Shown piece by piece: positions 27,652 to 37,466 of a DNA stretch of 64,000 bases. How positions within the stretch are numbered: position 1 is the first letter of the stretch; each line of letters begins with the position of its first letter. The translations under genes were made by a program, and so were the position numbers. The DNA lies in NCBI RefSeq assembly GCF_039962255.1, contig NZ_JAMPKY010000006.1, forward strand, positions 335,028 to 399,027. Direction: 5' to 3'. Below the pieces are notes generated by a model, which saw nothing but the letters and a program-made list of their open reading frames with translations, did no database searches and was not told the DNA's origin. This stretch comes from Leptolyngbya subtilissima AS-A7. GTDB lineage: Bacteria > Cyanobacteriota > Cyanobacteriia > Phormidesmidales > Phormidesmidaceae.

Positions 27652-30210
27652 ATGGTGCATTTCCGGGTCTGGCCGTTTAGGCAGCAGCTCCAACAGTGGG
27701 CCTCCCGTTTTTCTAAACCTATTAATTTTGGCAGTCGAGCCGTGCTGGTTTCTAGCCTGCTCGCCCTCACACTGGTGTCTGCGGGCAAGCGGCTACAGCT
27801 GTTTGAATCCTTAGAAACCTCTAGTTTTGACTTGCTGACCCGGCTATTGATTCAGCAGACCTCAGACCCGCGGCTGCTAATTGTAGAGGTGACCGAGGCT
27901 GATCTAGAGGCCTACGGTTGGCCCCTGTCTGACCAGGTGGTGGCCGATATTATTGCCGAGGTGCAGCGCCATGAGCCAGCGGTAGTGGGGCTCGATCTGT
28001 ACCGCAACACCCCCCAGGACATGCCAGGTCAGACGGCCCTTGCCCAAGCCTTTGCCGATTCCTCAAAGGTGATTGGCATCTTCAACGTGGGCAAGCAGGG
28101 CACTAGCATTGAGGTGCCCGCTCCCGCTACCTGGCCCGCCGACCAGGTGGGATTTAACGACTTAGCCATTGACCCGGATGGGGTGCTGCGCCGCAACCTG
28201 CTGTACGTATCCACACCCAACAATCCTGCCTACTCGTTTCCGCTGCGGGTGGTGCTGGCCTATCACGCCGATTTAGAATTTCAAGTCGATCGAGGCAACG
28301 ATCTGCTGCGCATTGGGGAGGCTGAATTTCCAGCCCTGCTGGCTAGGAATGGCGGCTATGCCAATATTGATGACCGGGGCTATCAGGTGCTGATGAAGTA
28401 CCGCACTCCCTACGAACCAGCCCCAACTTTAACCATTACCCAGGTGCTTGCCGGAGCGGTGCCCCCCGACTGGGTGCGCGGCAAAATTGTGCTGATTGGT
28501 TCTACCGCTTCTAGCCTTAAGGATGAGTTTTATACGCCCTTTAGCCACGAGCATTCAGCTCGGTTTGTGATGGCTGGGGTGGAGGTGCATGCCCAGAGCA
28601 TTAGCCAGCTACTCGATGCGATCGCAGGTGAACCCACCCTCTACCGTTTTTTGCCCCAGTGGGGCGAATTTTTCTGGCTGCTGGGCTGCACCCTAGCGGC
28701 TGGGGTAATAGGCTGGCAGGTGCGCCGGCCACCCATGCTGCTGTTGCTCAGCGGCAGTATGGTTTTGGGCATTTGGAGCCTGAGCGGCCTAGCCCTGGCC
28801 AACATGCTATGGGTACCTACGGTAGAACCCGTGGCAGCTTTTTTGCTGGCCCTGGGGCTGGTGTTGACTCAAAAGGTGCTGTACCGCAGCAGCTACGACC
28901 AGCTCACCCTGCTACCGGGGCGAGACATGTTTGTGCTGCAAGTGCAGCGGGCTCTCTGCCAAAAACCCGCCAGTGCAGTGACGGTGGTGTTCTTAGACAT
29001 CGATCGCTTCAAGCTGATCAACCAGTCCTTTGGGCACGTTGTGGGCGATCGCGTACTGCAAACCCTGGGTCAGCGGCTGCGACAGTTTTTGCCCCCGTCG
29101 GCGCAGCTATCGCGGGTGGGTGGTGATGAATTTGCCTTTTTGCTGCCGGTGCACGAGCAGCCCACCGTAGACCAGTGGCTCAATCGTTTGCAAACCGAAC
29201 TGTCAGAGCCCTTTTCGATCGCACGGCGGCGGCTCTCGGTAACCAGCTCTATGGGGGTTGCCATGGCCCATGGCGAACATTCCCCCAGCCCCCAAGACCT
29301 GCTGCGTGACGCCCATACCGCCATGTATCGGGCCAAGGCCCTGAACGAGTACCGCTACGAAGTGTTTGCCAGCACTATGCACGAAGAGGCGGTGCGTCGT
29401 TTAGAACTCGAAAGCCACCTGCTCAGCGCCTTTGAAAACAACGAGTTTTTGCTCCACTACCAACCGATTGTGTGTCTGCAGAGCGGTTGCATTACGGGCT
29501 TTGAGGCCCTGGTGCGGTGGTACCGTCCTGAGGAGGGCTTTGTGTCGCCAGGGCAGTTTATTCAGGTGACCGAGGAAACCGGGCTGATTGTGCACCTAGG
29601 CCAGTGGATCTTTCGGGCTGCCTGCGCCCAGCTCAAGGCCTGGCAGCAGCAGTTTCCCGACCATCCCTTGACCATGAGCATTAACTTATCGCGGCGGCAG
29701 CTGCACCAAGTTGACCTGGTGGATCAGTTTGGGGCCTGTCTGCATGAGCTCAATCTAGCGGGCAAGCAGGTGCAGCTCGAAATTACCGAAAGCATGATCA
29801 TGCGGGACGTCGATGGGGCGACAGAGCTGATGCATCGGCTGAAGCAGCTAGGGTTAAAGCTGGCGATCGACGATTTTGGCACCGGCTATTCGTCGCTTAG
29901 CTATCTGCATCGTTTCCCCACAGATACGCTCAAAATCGACCAGTCTTTTGTTGGCCGCATGGATCAAAGCGGCGACGATCGCGAGATCGTGCACACCATT
30001 ATTGCCCTAGGCCAAAAGCTGAATATGGATCTGGTAGCCGAAGGTATTGAAACCGAAACCCAGCTCAACCGACTGCGGGCCATGGGCTGCCGACGTGGGC
30101 AGGGCTACCTGTTTTCTCAGCCCCTGGGCCGTGAGGCGGCTACGGCACTATTGACTAACCCCTGGCCCTGGATCACCGTTGGCACCCCTGACGAAGCCCA
30201 AAAGGCTTGA
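27652..30210 (+). CDS. CHASE2-GGDEF-EAL c-di-GMP signalling protein
   Basis: About 852 residues. Domains in order: N-terminal helix, CHASE2 sensor (about 35-330), three membrane helices (about 335-410), GGDEF (about 420-575) and EAL (about 590-840). The cyclase motif is intact (SRVGGDEF) but the inhibitory RxxD site is absent (PPSA occupies that place). The EAL domain keeps FEALVRW, ESMIMRD, DDFGTGYSSLSYL and AEGIE. Unlike the protein at 13823 there is no PAS domain and no FecR neighbour. The start is uncertain: a TTG at 27622 is in frame, but the Met at 27652 fits the family better. Confidence 0.93.
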   Translation: MVHFRVWPFRQQLQQWASRFSKPINFGSRAVLVSSLLALTLVSAGKRLQLFESLETSSFDLLTRLLIQQTSDPRLLIVEVTEADLEAYGWPLSDQVVADIIAEVQRHEPAVVGLDLYRNTPQDMPGQTALAQAFADSSKVIGIFNVGKQGTSIEVPAPATWPADQVGFNDLAIDPDGVLRRNLLYVSTPNNPAYSFPLRVVLAYHADLEFQVDRGNDLLRIGEAEFPALLARNGGYANIDDRGYQVLMKYRTPYEPAPTLTITQVLAGAVPPDWVRGKIVLIGSTASSLKDEFYTPFSHEHSARFVMAGVEVHAQSISQLLDAIAGEPTLYRFLPQWGEFFWLLGCTLAAGVIGWQVRRPPMLLLLSGSMVLGIWSLSGLALANMLWVPTVEPVAAFLLALGLVLTQKVLYRSSYDQLTLLPGRDMFVLQVQRALCQKPASAVTVVFLDIDRFKLINQSFGHVVGDRVLQTLGQRLRQFLPPSAQLSRVGGDEFAFLLPVHEQPTVDQWLNRLQTELSEPFSIARRRLSVTSSMGVAMAHGEHSPSPQDLLRDAHTAMYRAKALNEYRYEVFASTMHEEAVRRLELESHLLSAFENNEFLLHYQPIVCLQSGCITGFEALVRWYRPEEGFVSPGQFIQVTEETGLIVHLGQWIFRAACAQLKAWQQQFPDHPLTMSINLSRRQLHQVDLVDQFGACLHELNLAGKQVQLEITESMIMRDVDGATELMHRLKQLGLKLAIDDFGTGYSSLSYLHRFPTDTLKIDQSFVGRMDQSGDDREIVHTIIALGQKLNMDLVAEGIETETQLNRLRAMGCRRGQGYLFSQPLGREAATALLTNPWPWITVGTPDEAQKA

Positions 30211-30539
30211 AAACAGGCGGTGTTTGGTCATCGTTACATAACACTATGTTTTGTGCAGAAGTAATAGGATGGTGGAGTAGGCTTTTGTGCTTCAGGGCAC
30301 AGTTATAGAGAGCCTTAGTTTTAGAGGTTGGCGGTCAAGCTACGCTCGTTTTGAGAGCTGATACAGTCCACATGCCAACTAGTCTGGGTTGTCGAGATTT
30401 AGACCCAGCTGGGCTACCCGCGATTCTGACGAATTGCTGCGCTGATCGCGGTGGTGACGCCGCGATCAGCGGTAGCCGTGGTGATAGAAACGACCGAGAG
30501 CCCTACCGCCGACCTCAGTGACCAACAGGAGGTCAAACC
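30211..30539. other. Leader region of the succinic semialdehyde dehydrogenase gene
   Basis: About 330 bases without a gene. It carries the perfect hairpin described at 30440-30471, and it ends in a very strong ribosome site (AGGAGG, 8 bases before ATG). Confidence 0.55.
30440..30471 (+). promoter_or_regulatory. Strong hairpin in the leader of the gabD-like gene
   Basis: A perfect 12-bp stem (30440-30451 with 30460-30471), 8-base loop TGGTGACG, about 70 bases before the start codon. There is no U-tract, so it is not a simple terminator. It may stabilise the mRNA, act as a protein site or be chance use of HIP1-like sequence. Confidence 0.4.
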
Positions 30540-31931
30540 ATGCCCATTGCCAGTATTAACCCCGCCACCGGAGCGGTGCTCAAGCGTTTTGAACCGTTGA
30601 GCGAGGCCGAAATTGAGCACAAGCTCGCCTTGGCCGCCCAGACCTTTGCTACCTACCGTCAGACATCCTTTGAGCAGCGCGCCGGGTGGCTGCACCAGGC
30701 CGCCCAGGTGCTCGATGACAACAAGGCTGCCTACGCCAAAATCATGGCCTTGGAGATGGGCAAGCCCCTAGTGGGGGCGATCGCCGAAGTCGAAAAAAGC
30801 GCTCTGGTCTGCCGCTACTATGCCGACCACGGAGCCGAGTTTTTAGCCGACGAGCCCGCTACCACCGACGCTAGCCGCAGCTTTGTGCGCTACCAGCCCA
30901 TTGGCCCGGTGCTGGCGGTGATGCCCTGGAACTTCCCGTTTTGGCAGGTGTTTCGCTTTGCCGCCCCAGCGCTGATGGCGGGCAACGTGGGGCTGCTCAA
31001 GCACGCTTCGAATGTGCCCCAGTGCGCCCTGGCGATCGAGGAAGTTTTTCAGAAGGCTGGCCTGCCCGAGGGGGCGTTTCAGACGCTGCTGATTGGGGGC
31101 GATCGCATTGCTAAGCTGGTCACCGACGATCGCATCAAAGCCGCCACCCTCACCGGCAGCGAACCCGCTGGGGCCAGCCTGGCCGCCGCCTGCGGTCAGC
31201 AGATCAAAAAGACGGTGCTGGAGCTAGGCGGCAGCGACCCGTTTATCGTCATGCCCAGTGCCGATCTGGAGGCGGCGATCGCCACCGCTGCCACCGCCCG
31301 CATGCTCAACACCGGCCAGTCTTGCATTGCCGCCAAGCGGTTTATCGTCCATGAGGCGATCGCCGAGCGCTTTGAGCAGGGGATGACCGAAAAATTCGCG
31401 GCGCTCAACGTGGGCAACCCCCTCGACGAAGGAGTGACCGTTGGCCCCCTGGCCACCCCCGACATAGCCGCCGAGCTAGAGCAGCAGGTCAACGCCTGCC
31501 TGGCCCAGGGCGGCACCGCGCTGATTGGCGGCGATGTTGCAGCGCTGAAGTCCCAGCTGCCCGCCGATCTGCAAAACGGCAACTGGTTTCCGCCCACCAT
31601 TCTCGCCGCTCTGCCGCCCGGCACCCCCGCCGACCAGGAGGAGTTCTTTGGTCCAGTGGCCCTGGTGTTTCGTGTGGGTAGTTTGGATGAGGCGATCGCG
31701 CGGGCCAACGACATTCCCTTTGGCCTGGGGGCCAGCGCCTGGAGCCAGGACCTCGCTGAGCAGGAACGACTGATGGCCGAGCTAGAGGCTGGGGCAGTCT
31801 TTATTAATGGACTGGTTAAATCTGATCCGCGTCTGCCCTTTGGCGGCATTAAGCGATCGGGCTACGGGCGCGAGTTAGGCCGCCATGGCATTCACGAGTT
31901 CGTCAACATCAAAACCGTCTGGGTCAAATAG
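30540..31931 (+). CDS. gabD: NAD(P)-dependent succinic semialdehyde dehydrogenase
   Basis: Aldehyde dehydrogenase of 463 residues oxidising succinic semialdehyde to succinate. The catalytic Cys is in NTGQSCIAAKRF and the general base Glu in LELGGSDPFIVM. The cofactor and substrate blocks ISPATG-like N terminus, MPWNFPFWQVFRF and LPFGGIKRSGYGRELG fit the SSADH subgroup. It lies 97 bases ahead of a thiamine-diphosphate decarboxylase gene; together these match the enzyme pair (2-oxoglutarate decarboxylase and SSADH) shown to complete the TCA cycle in Synechococcus PCC 7002. A strong AGGAGG site supports the start. Confidence 0.92.
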   Translation: MPIASINPATGAVLKRFEPLSEAEIEHKLALAAQTFATYRQTSFEQRAGWLHQAAQVLDDNKAAYAKIMALEMGKPLVGAIAEVEKSALVCRYYADHGAEFLADEPATTDASRSFVRYQPIGPVLAVMPWNFPFWQVFRFAAPALMAGNVGLLKHASNVPQCALAIEEVFQKAGLPEGAFQTLLIGGDRIAKLVTDDRIKAATLTGSEPAGASLAAACGQQIKKTVLELGGSDPFIVMPSADLEAAIATAATARMLNTGQSCIAAKRFIVHEAIAERFEQGMTEKFAALNVGNPLDEGVTVGPLATPDIAAELEQQVNACLAQGGTALIGGDVAALKSQLPADLQNGNWFPPTILAALPPGTPADQEEFFGPVALVFRVGSLDEAIARANDIPFGLGASAWSQDLAEQERLMAELEAGAVFINGLVKSDPRLPFGGIKRSGYGRELGRHGIHEFVNIKTVWVK

Positions 31932-32027
31932 CCACCCCTACCCTTCGGGAAGTCGCTATCGCGTCTACACCCCATCACTCTCCCACCTTCCCCACCGTCA
32001 CATTTCCTCTAACCCCCGACACGATCT

Positions 32028-33665
32028 ATGAACACCGCCGAATTGCTTGTCCAGTGCCTTGAGAACGAAGGCGTCGAATACATTTTTGGCCTGCCAGGGG
32101 AGGAAAACCTCCAGCTGCTCCAGGCCCTAAAGCGATCCTCGATTCAGTTCATCACCACCCGTCACGAGCAGGGGGCGGCTTTTATGGCCGATGTCTACGG
32201 GCGGCTAACGGGCAAGGCGGGGGTGTGCCTTTCGACCCTGGGGCCGGGGGCGACCAACTTAATGACTGGGGTAGCCGACGCAACGTTGGACCGCGCCCCG
32301 CTAGTGGCAATCACGGGGCAGGTGGGCACCGATCGCATGCACATTGAGTCGCACCAGTACCTTGACCTAGTGGCCATGTTCGCCCCGGTCACCAAGTGGA
32401 ATGCTCAGATCGTGCGACCCAGCATTACTCCCGAAATCGTGCGTAAGGCCTTTAAACTGGCCCAGGCCGAAAAGCCCGGCGCGGTGCACATTGATCTGCC
32501 CGAAAACATTGCCGAAATGGAGGTGGTCGGGGCCGCCCTGCGCAAAGACAGCCAGGAGAAAACCTACGCCTCATTGCAGAGCATTCAGCAGGCGGCGGTG
32601 GCGCTCTCCCAAGCCACTAACCCCATGATTTTGGTGGGCAACGGTGCCATTCGCGCCAGTGCTAGCGAAGCCCTGACCGAGTTTGCTACCCAGCTCAACA
32701 TTCCGGTGGCCAACACCTTCATGGGCAAGGGCGTAATTCCCTACACCCACCCGCTAGCGCTGTGGGCGATTGGGTTGCAGCAGCGCGACTACATCACCTG
32801 CGCCATGGAGCAGACCGATCTGATCATTGCCGTGGGCTATGACCTGATCGAGTATTCGCCTAAAAAGTGGAACCCTGACGGCAAGCTGCCCATTCTGCAC
32901 ATCAACCTCACCCACGCTGAGGTTGACAGCAGCTACATTCCTAAGGTCGAAGTGATTGGCGACATCTCAGACTCGCTAGAAGAAATTCTCAAGCGGGTGA
33001 AGCGCCAGGGTCGCCCCGAACCCCACAGTCTCAAAATTCGCGACGAAATTCGCGCTGACTACGAGCAGTATGCCGACGACTACGGCTTCCCAATCAAGCC
33101 CCAGAAGCTAATCTACGACCTGCGCCAGGTGCTCGACGCCGAAGACATTGTGATTTCTGACGTGGGGGCCCACAAAATGTGGATGGCCCGCAACTACCAC
33201 TGCCTGCGCCCCAACACCTGTCTGATTTCAAACGGCTTTGCGGCCATGGGCATTGCCCTACCGGGAGCGCTGGCGGCCAAGCTGGTGCACCCCAACCGCA
33301 AAGTGGTGGCGGTAACCGGCGATGGCGGCTTCATGATGAACTGCCAGGAGCTAGAAACAGCCCTGCGGGTGGGCACCCCCTTTGTCACCATCATCTTTAA
33401 TGACGGTGGCTATGGGCTGATTGAGTGGAAGCAGATGAATTACTACGGCGAGTCAACCTACATTCACTTCACCAACCCCGACTTTGTGAAACTGGCGGAG
33501 GCTATGGGCCTCAAGGGCTACCGGATTGAGTCGGCGGAGGACTTTATTCCGACGTTGAAGCAGGCATTGGAAGACGATGTGCCGGCGGTAATTGACTGCC
33601 CAGTGGACTACCGCGAAAACCTGCTGTTTAGCCAGAAAGCGGGCGATCTTAACTGTTTGATCTAA
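32028..33665 (+). CDS. 2-Oxoglutarate decarboxylase (acetolactate-synthase-like ThDP enzyme)
   Basis: Thiamine-diphosphate enzyme of 545 residues resembling acetolactate synthase large subunit. The activating Glu is in TTRHEQGAAFMADVYGR, the central FAD-like fold domain spans about 190-330, and the ThDP/Mg site is VTGDGGFMMNCQELETA with NDGGYGLIE. In cyanobacteria the enzyme next to SSADH decarboxylates 2-oxoglutarate to succinic semialdehyde; true acetolactate synthase is excluded mainly by this context. It is probably cotranscribed with the upstream dehydrogenase gene. Annotation pipelines usually call it acetolactate synthase. Confidence 0.88.
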   Translation: MNTAELLVQCLENEGVEYIFGLPGEENLQLLQALKRSSIQFITTRHEQGAAFMADVYGRLTGKAGVCLSTLGPGATNLMTGVADATLDRAPLVAITGQVGTDRMHIESHQYLDLVAMFAPVTKWNAQIVRPSITPEIVRKAFKLAQAEKPGAVHIDLPENIAEMEVVGAALRKDSQEKTYASLQSIQQAAVALSQATNPMILVGNGAIRASASEALTEFATQLNIPVANTFMGKGVIPYTHPLALWAIGLQQRDYITCAMEQTDLIIAVGYDLIEYSPKKWNPDGKLPILHINLTHAEVDSSYIPKVEVIGDISDSLEEILKRVKRQGRPEPHSLKIRDEIRADYEQYADDYGFPIKPQKLIYDLRQVLDAEDIVISDVGAHKMWMARNYHCLRPNTCLISNGFAAMGIALPGALAAKLVHPNRKVVAVTGDGGFMMNCQELETALRVGTPFVTIIFNDGGYGLIEWKQMNYYGESTYIHFTNPDFVKLAEAMGLKGYRIESAEDFIPTLKQALEDDVPAVIDCPVDYRENLLFSQKAGDLNCLI

Positions 33666-33775
33666 AAGGGTTTTGAGGTTAAAGGGCGGCCTTAAACCCA
33701 AAACCTCGCTAAAACCTCCCGGTTGGCGACCCAGTAGCGCTGAAACACTAAGGGTCTACACAGGGCAAGGTTTCT

Positions 33776-34525
33776 ATGAGGCTCAATCTGGCTAAGTCGC
33801 CTTTGGTTTGCAGTATTGGCGGGGTGGGCGCGATCGCCGCCGTCCTCATTGGCATGTCGTACCTGCCGGTGGCTAGCGGCCCTGCCCCCGAACCCGAGCT
33901 GTCCCTCAACAATCTTTCCATTTCGCCCTGGCAGCAGGGCACTGACTTGGGTTGGCAGGCCGCAGTCGCGGCTCAGACCGCTCAGACCCAGGCCGACTGG
34001 CAGCGGGTGAGCGATTTGTGGGATCAGGCGATCGCGGCCCTAGAGACCGTGCCAACCACCGATGCCAACTACGCCCAAGCACAGGCCAAAGCAGAGGAGT
34101 ATCGAGGCAATCGGGCGATCGCGGGCGATCGCCTTGCCAAAGCCAGCCCTGACGGTGGTACCGTTGCCAGTGATCTACAAAAGGCTCTGACTGCCGCCGA
34201 ACCATCTTTTAGCTTTTCCTCCGGTCCGGCCAACCGCACGGTCGGCCAGTCTGCCGATGGCCTGGCCACGGTAGAACTTACCAGCGATCGCGCCACTCTG
34301 GTCTTAGCCCGCAGCGAGCAGGGCAGCGCCCTGACCATGGCTCAAGTGGTCTACGCCAACCAGTTTTTAAGCCTTGCCGCCCCCGAAACCGCTGCGCAGC
34401 CCTGGCTATTAGAGGGGCTGCGCGATGTGCAGCGCAATCAGCCTCCAACCTTACCCGCCGATACTCCAGTCACCCTCAGTGCCGCACCAGATGCTCTCAC
34501 CATCACGGTTGTAGCCGAACCCTAA
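33776..34525 (+). CDS. Exported or anchored protein of unknown function, 249 residues
   Basis: Residues about 8-32 form a hydrophobic segment after a basic N terminus, a signal peptide or anchor. Residues 55-115 are Ala/Gln-rich helices with a TPR-like look (WQAAVAAQTAQTQADWQ, ATPTTDANYAQAQAKAEEY). The C-terminal half is beta-rich (VELTSDRATLVLARSEQG). I do not recognise the family. It lies between the SSADH/2-OGDC pair and the amidase gene, with its own spacers on both sides. Confidence 0.6.
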   Translation: MRLNLAKSPLVCSIGGVGAIAAVLIGMSYLPVASGPAPEPELSLNNLSISPWQQGTDLGWQAAVAAQTAQTQADWQRVSDLWDQAIAALETVPTTDANYAQAQAKAEEYRGNRAIAGDRLAKASPDGGTVASDLQKALTAAEPSFSFSSGPANRTVGQSADGLATVELTSDRATLVLARSEQGSALTMAQVVYANQFLSLAAPETAAQPWLLEGLRDVQRNQPPTLPADTPVTLSAAPDALTITVVAEP

Positions 34526-34642
34526 CCCTCAGTAATTCCGCGGCTGTTTTGGGGCAACAGGATAAACGTTCCCCCAAGCGAATAAAATTGAAGTCTATGG
34601 AACTCAGCGGTTCCAGTTTCTTCAACTCCAGCCAGGTAATTT

Positions 34643-35455
34643 ATGAGAGCGTATCGGGCCGCCGCCGTACAGATGACCAGTGTGCCAGACTTGGCCAAAA
34701 ATTTGGCCCAGGCCGAAGAGCTAATTGACCTGGCAGTGCGTCAGGGGGCAGAACTGGTCAGCCTTCCCGAAAATTTTTCGTTTTTGGGCGACGAAGACGC
34801 AAAAATCGCCCAGGCCGACACCATCAGTCAGGCCAGCGAAGCGTTTCTCAAAACCATGGCCCAGCGCTACCAGGTGACGCTGATTGGCGGCGGATACCCC
34901 GTGCCCGCCAAAGAGGGCAAAGTCTTTAACACTGCCCTGCTAGTTTCCCCCGAGGGGCAAGAGCTGATGCGCTACGAAAAGGTGCACCTGTTCGACGTCA
35001 ACCTGCCCGACGGCAACACCTACCGCGAGTCCAACACCGTTATTTCTGGGCACCTGCTGCCCGATGTTTTTCCATCTAAGCCCTTTGGTATTTTGGGCCT
35101 GTCGGTGTGCTACGACGTGCGCTTTCCGGAGCTGTATCGCCACCTGTCGCAGCAGGGGGCCGAGGTGCTAGTAGTACCTGCCGCCTTTACCGAGTTTACC
35201 GGCAAAGACCATTGGCAAATTTTGCTGCAAGCCCGCGCGATTGAGAACACCTGCTATGTGATTGCTCCGGCCCAAACCGGCTTCCATAACGCCCGTCGCC
35301 AGTCCCACGGGCACGCCATGATTATTGACCCCTGGGGCATGGTGCTGGCCGATGCTGGCGTGGATAAGGGGATTGCGATCGCCGAAATCAACCCCGATCG
35401 CATTTCCCAGGTGCGTCGCCAAATGCCCGCATTGGCCCACCGCGTCTTTCCCTAA
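34643..35455 (+). CDS. Nitrilase-family amidase, Nit1-like (deaminated glutathione amidase)
   Basis: Carbon-nitrogen hydrolase of 270 residues. The catalytic triad is visible: Glu in SLPENFSFLG, Lys in MRYEKVHLFDVN and Cys in GLSVCYDVRFPE. The stretch AAFTEFTGKDHWQILLQARAIE and AQTGFHNARRQSHGHAMI matches Nit1 proteins, which repair glutathione that has lost its amino group; omega-amidase (Nit2) is the alternative. The start ATG at 34643 gives the normal length. Confidence 0.88.
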   Translation: MRAYRAAAVQMTSVPDLAKNLAQAEELIDLAVRQGAELVSLPENFSFLGDEDAKIAQADTISQASEAFLKTMAQRYQVTLIGGGYPVPAKEGKVFNTALLVSPEGQELMRYEKVHLFDVNLPDGNTYRESNTVISGHLLPDVFPSKPFGILGLSVCYDVRFPELYRHLSQQGAEVLVVPAAFTEFTGKDHWQILLQARAIENTCYVIAPAQTGFHNARRQSHGHAMIIDPWGMVLADAGVDKGIAIAEINPDRISQVRRQMPALAHRVFP

Positions 35456-35557
35456 GACCTGTTTCCCTCAGCAAAACAGCCATTGGAACGATCCCGGTTA
35501 ACTCTTCAGTAGAAGTAATTTCATGTACATTGGACGGGACGAGTTGTAGCGGTCTGC

Positions 35558-36997
35558 ATGGCAAATTGGATGAGTGGCCTCATCGGCAGCGGCCTGATTA
35601 GCAATATTCCCACCGATTTTTTCCAGGTAAAATCTGCGTTCAACCCCTGGCTGGCAGAGCTGTCAGAGGCGGAGGTAGAGCCCCTAGTGCTCGCCAGTGT
35701 ATTGCTAAGTCTAGTTGTGGTCTACCTTGCGGCCAAGATTGGCGGTGAGCTGTGTGCCCGAGTTAACCTACCCGCGGTCCTAGGAGAGCTCATCGGAGGC
35801 GTCATCGTCGGCGTCTCGGCTCTGCACCTGATTGTGTTTCCCGAAAGCGGCGGTGAAGTGCAGTCGCTGCTCATGAACCTAGTCGGTATGACCACAGGCC
35901 AAGCCCCAAGCGAACTGCTGCGGGTCTTTCAGGGGGAGAGTGAGGTGATCTCTGTTCTAGCTGAACTAGGGGTGATCATTCTACTGTTTGAAATTGGTTT
36001 GGAGTCAGACCTCAAAGAACTTATTCGCGTTGGCCCTCAGGCGGCGGTGGTAGCCGTTGTTGGGGTAGTGGCCCCCTTTGCCGCTGGTACCGCTGGGCTA
36101 ATTTTGATCTTTGGGATCGATACTATTCCAGCCGTGTTTGCCGGAGCGGCGCTCACCGCTACCAGCATTGGCATTACCGCCAAGGTGTTGGCCGAAATGC
36201 AGCAACTCAGCTCCAGGGAAGGCCAAATCATCATTGGAGCTGCCGTACTCGACGACGTGCTGGGCATCATTGTGCTAGCCGTAGTGGCTAGCCTCGCCAA
36301 AACCGGCGAAATCGAAATTCTCAACGTGGCTTACCTAATTGCTGGAGCCGCCGCGTTTTTGGTAGGGTCTATTTTCATTGGCCGCCTGCTCAGCCCCTAC
36401 TTTGTCATGGTGGTAAATCAGATGCGCACCCGAGGGCAGGTCATTATCAGTGCCCTGATCTTTGCCTTTGTGCTGTCCTACATTGCTGCGGCCATTCAGC
36501 TAGAGGCAATTTTGGGTGCCTTTGCCGCTGGCTTGATCTTGGCTGAAACCTCTAAGCACAAAGAGATTGAGGAGCAGATCAGCCCCATTGCCGACATGCT
36601 GGTGCCGATTTTCTTTATTGTTGTCGGGGCCCGGACCGATATCAGTGTGCTCAATCCTCTCAACCCCGAAAACCGGGCTGGGTTAGTGATTGCCTCTTTT
36701 CTAGTGGTGGTCGCCATTCTTGGTAAGGTCATTACTGGCGTTGCCGTCTTCGGGCAGCCTGGCATTAACCGCTTAGCCATTGGGGTCGGCATGATTCCTC
36801 GGGGGGAGGTGGGGCTTGTGTTTGCTGGCGTGGGGGCGGCTAGCGGCGTGCTTACCGAGTCACTTGAGGCTGCCATTATTGTCATGGTTATTTTCACCAC
36901 GTTCTTGGCACCGCCCCTGCTGCGGGTCGTCTTCAAAGACGACGAAGGCCCAGTCTCCCCCGCTTCCCCCGCCCCCGAATTGGAAACCGCTGATTAG
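35558..36997 (+). CDS. CPA2-type cation/proton antiporter
   Basis: Membrane antiporter of 479 residues with 12-13 hydrophobic helices of the Na+/H+ exchanger domain. Helix motifs include NLPAVLGELIGGVIVG, the LLFEIGLESDL segment and AAVLDDVLGIIVLAVVASL with the paired acidic residues of the ion site. The C terminus is a short polar tail; no TrkA-N or RCK domain is attached, unlike the KefB-like protein at 58077. The ion (Na+ or K+) is not determined. Start codon ATG at 35558; the first 30 residues are divergent. Confidence 0.88.
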   Translation: MANWMSGLIGSGLISNIPTDFFQVKSAFNPWLAELSEAEVEPLVLASVLLSLVVVYLAAKIGGELCARVNLPAVLGELIGGVIVGVSALHLIVFPESGGEVQSLLMNLVGMTTGQAPSELLRVFQGESEVISVLAELGVIILLFEIGLESDLKELIRVGPQAAVVAVVGVVAPFAAGTAGLILIFGIDTIPAVFAGAALTATSIGITAKVLAEMQQLSSREGQIIIGAAVLDDVLGIIVLAVVASLAKTGEIEILNVAYLIAGAAAFLVGSIFIGRLLSPYFVMVVNQMRTRGQVIISALIFAFVLSYIAAAIQLEAILGAFAAGLILAETSKHKEIEEQISPIADMLVPIFFIVVGARTDISVLNPLNPENRAGLVIASFLVVVAILGKVITGVAVFGQPGINRLAIGVGMIPRGEVGLVFAGVGAASGVLTESLEAAIIVMVIFTTFLAPPLLRVVFKDDEGPVSPASPAPELETAD

Positions 36998-37068
36998 GTG
37001 AGGCTGAGCAAGAGGAAGCTTTTCGTTTATAAGCTACCCGGTAACGTTGCTATACTGGGTATGCTTTT

Positions 37069-37141
37069 GCTGGTGTAGCTCAGTTGGTAGAGCAGCTGAT
37101 TTGTAATCAGCCGGTCGCAAGTTCGAATCTTGTCACCAGCT
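37069..37141 (+). tRNA. trnT: tRNA-Thr (anticodon TGT)
   Basis: Full cloverleaf: acceptor GCTGGTG (37069-37075) pairs with CACCAGC (37134-37140), D arm GCTC/GAGC, anticodon stem GCTGA/TCAGC with loop TTTGTAA (anticodon 37102-37104), T arm with GTTCGAATC. Discriminator T. The CCA end is not encoded. Confidence 0.97.
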
Positions 37142-37466
37142 TATTCTTAGAAACCTCTGGGAGCTTTTCCTCTCAGGAAGATGTTGCGGTAGCAACTCTA
37201 ATGGCCGGTCCCAGCGCCAGTTTTAGCAGACCGGCACGTGGTGCTAAGTCTAAAGCGGCGTTCTACACAGCTCAGCAGGGTTAAAAACTACCCAAGGCGA
37301 AGGCTAGAAAAATAGAGTCATACCGAATCCTATTTAGTTGCACCCGGTTTGTAGGGGCAGTGCAGTGCCCCTACGAGATCTTTATTGTGAACCGGGGTTG
37401 CTCAAGGCAGATTTCGTATTAGAGGCTCTCTTTGAGAGATTGCACTAGCCTCCGGGAGGCGACATC
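37142..37466. other. Intergenic region after tRNA-Thr
   Basis: About 325 bases. An open frame of about 40 codons here runs out of the tRNA sequence and is not a gene. The only structure seen is the palindromic repeat at 37351-37375. Confidence 0.5.
37351..37375. repeat. Short palindromic repeat ending in CCCCTACG
   Basis: GTAGGGGCAGTG...GTGCCCCTACG, near-perfect hairpin with the asymmetric CG tail; same class as those at 22020 and 63396. Confidence 0.7.

Noticed and set aside
36816..37001. Plus-strand frame overlapping the end of the antiporter gene
   Set aside because: Out-of-frame shadow of the antiporter coding sequence.
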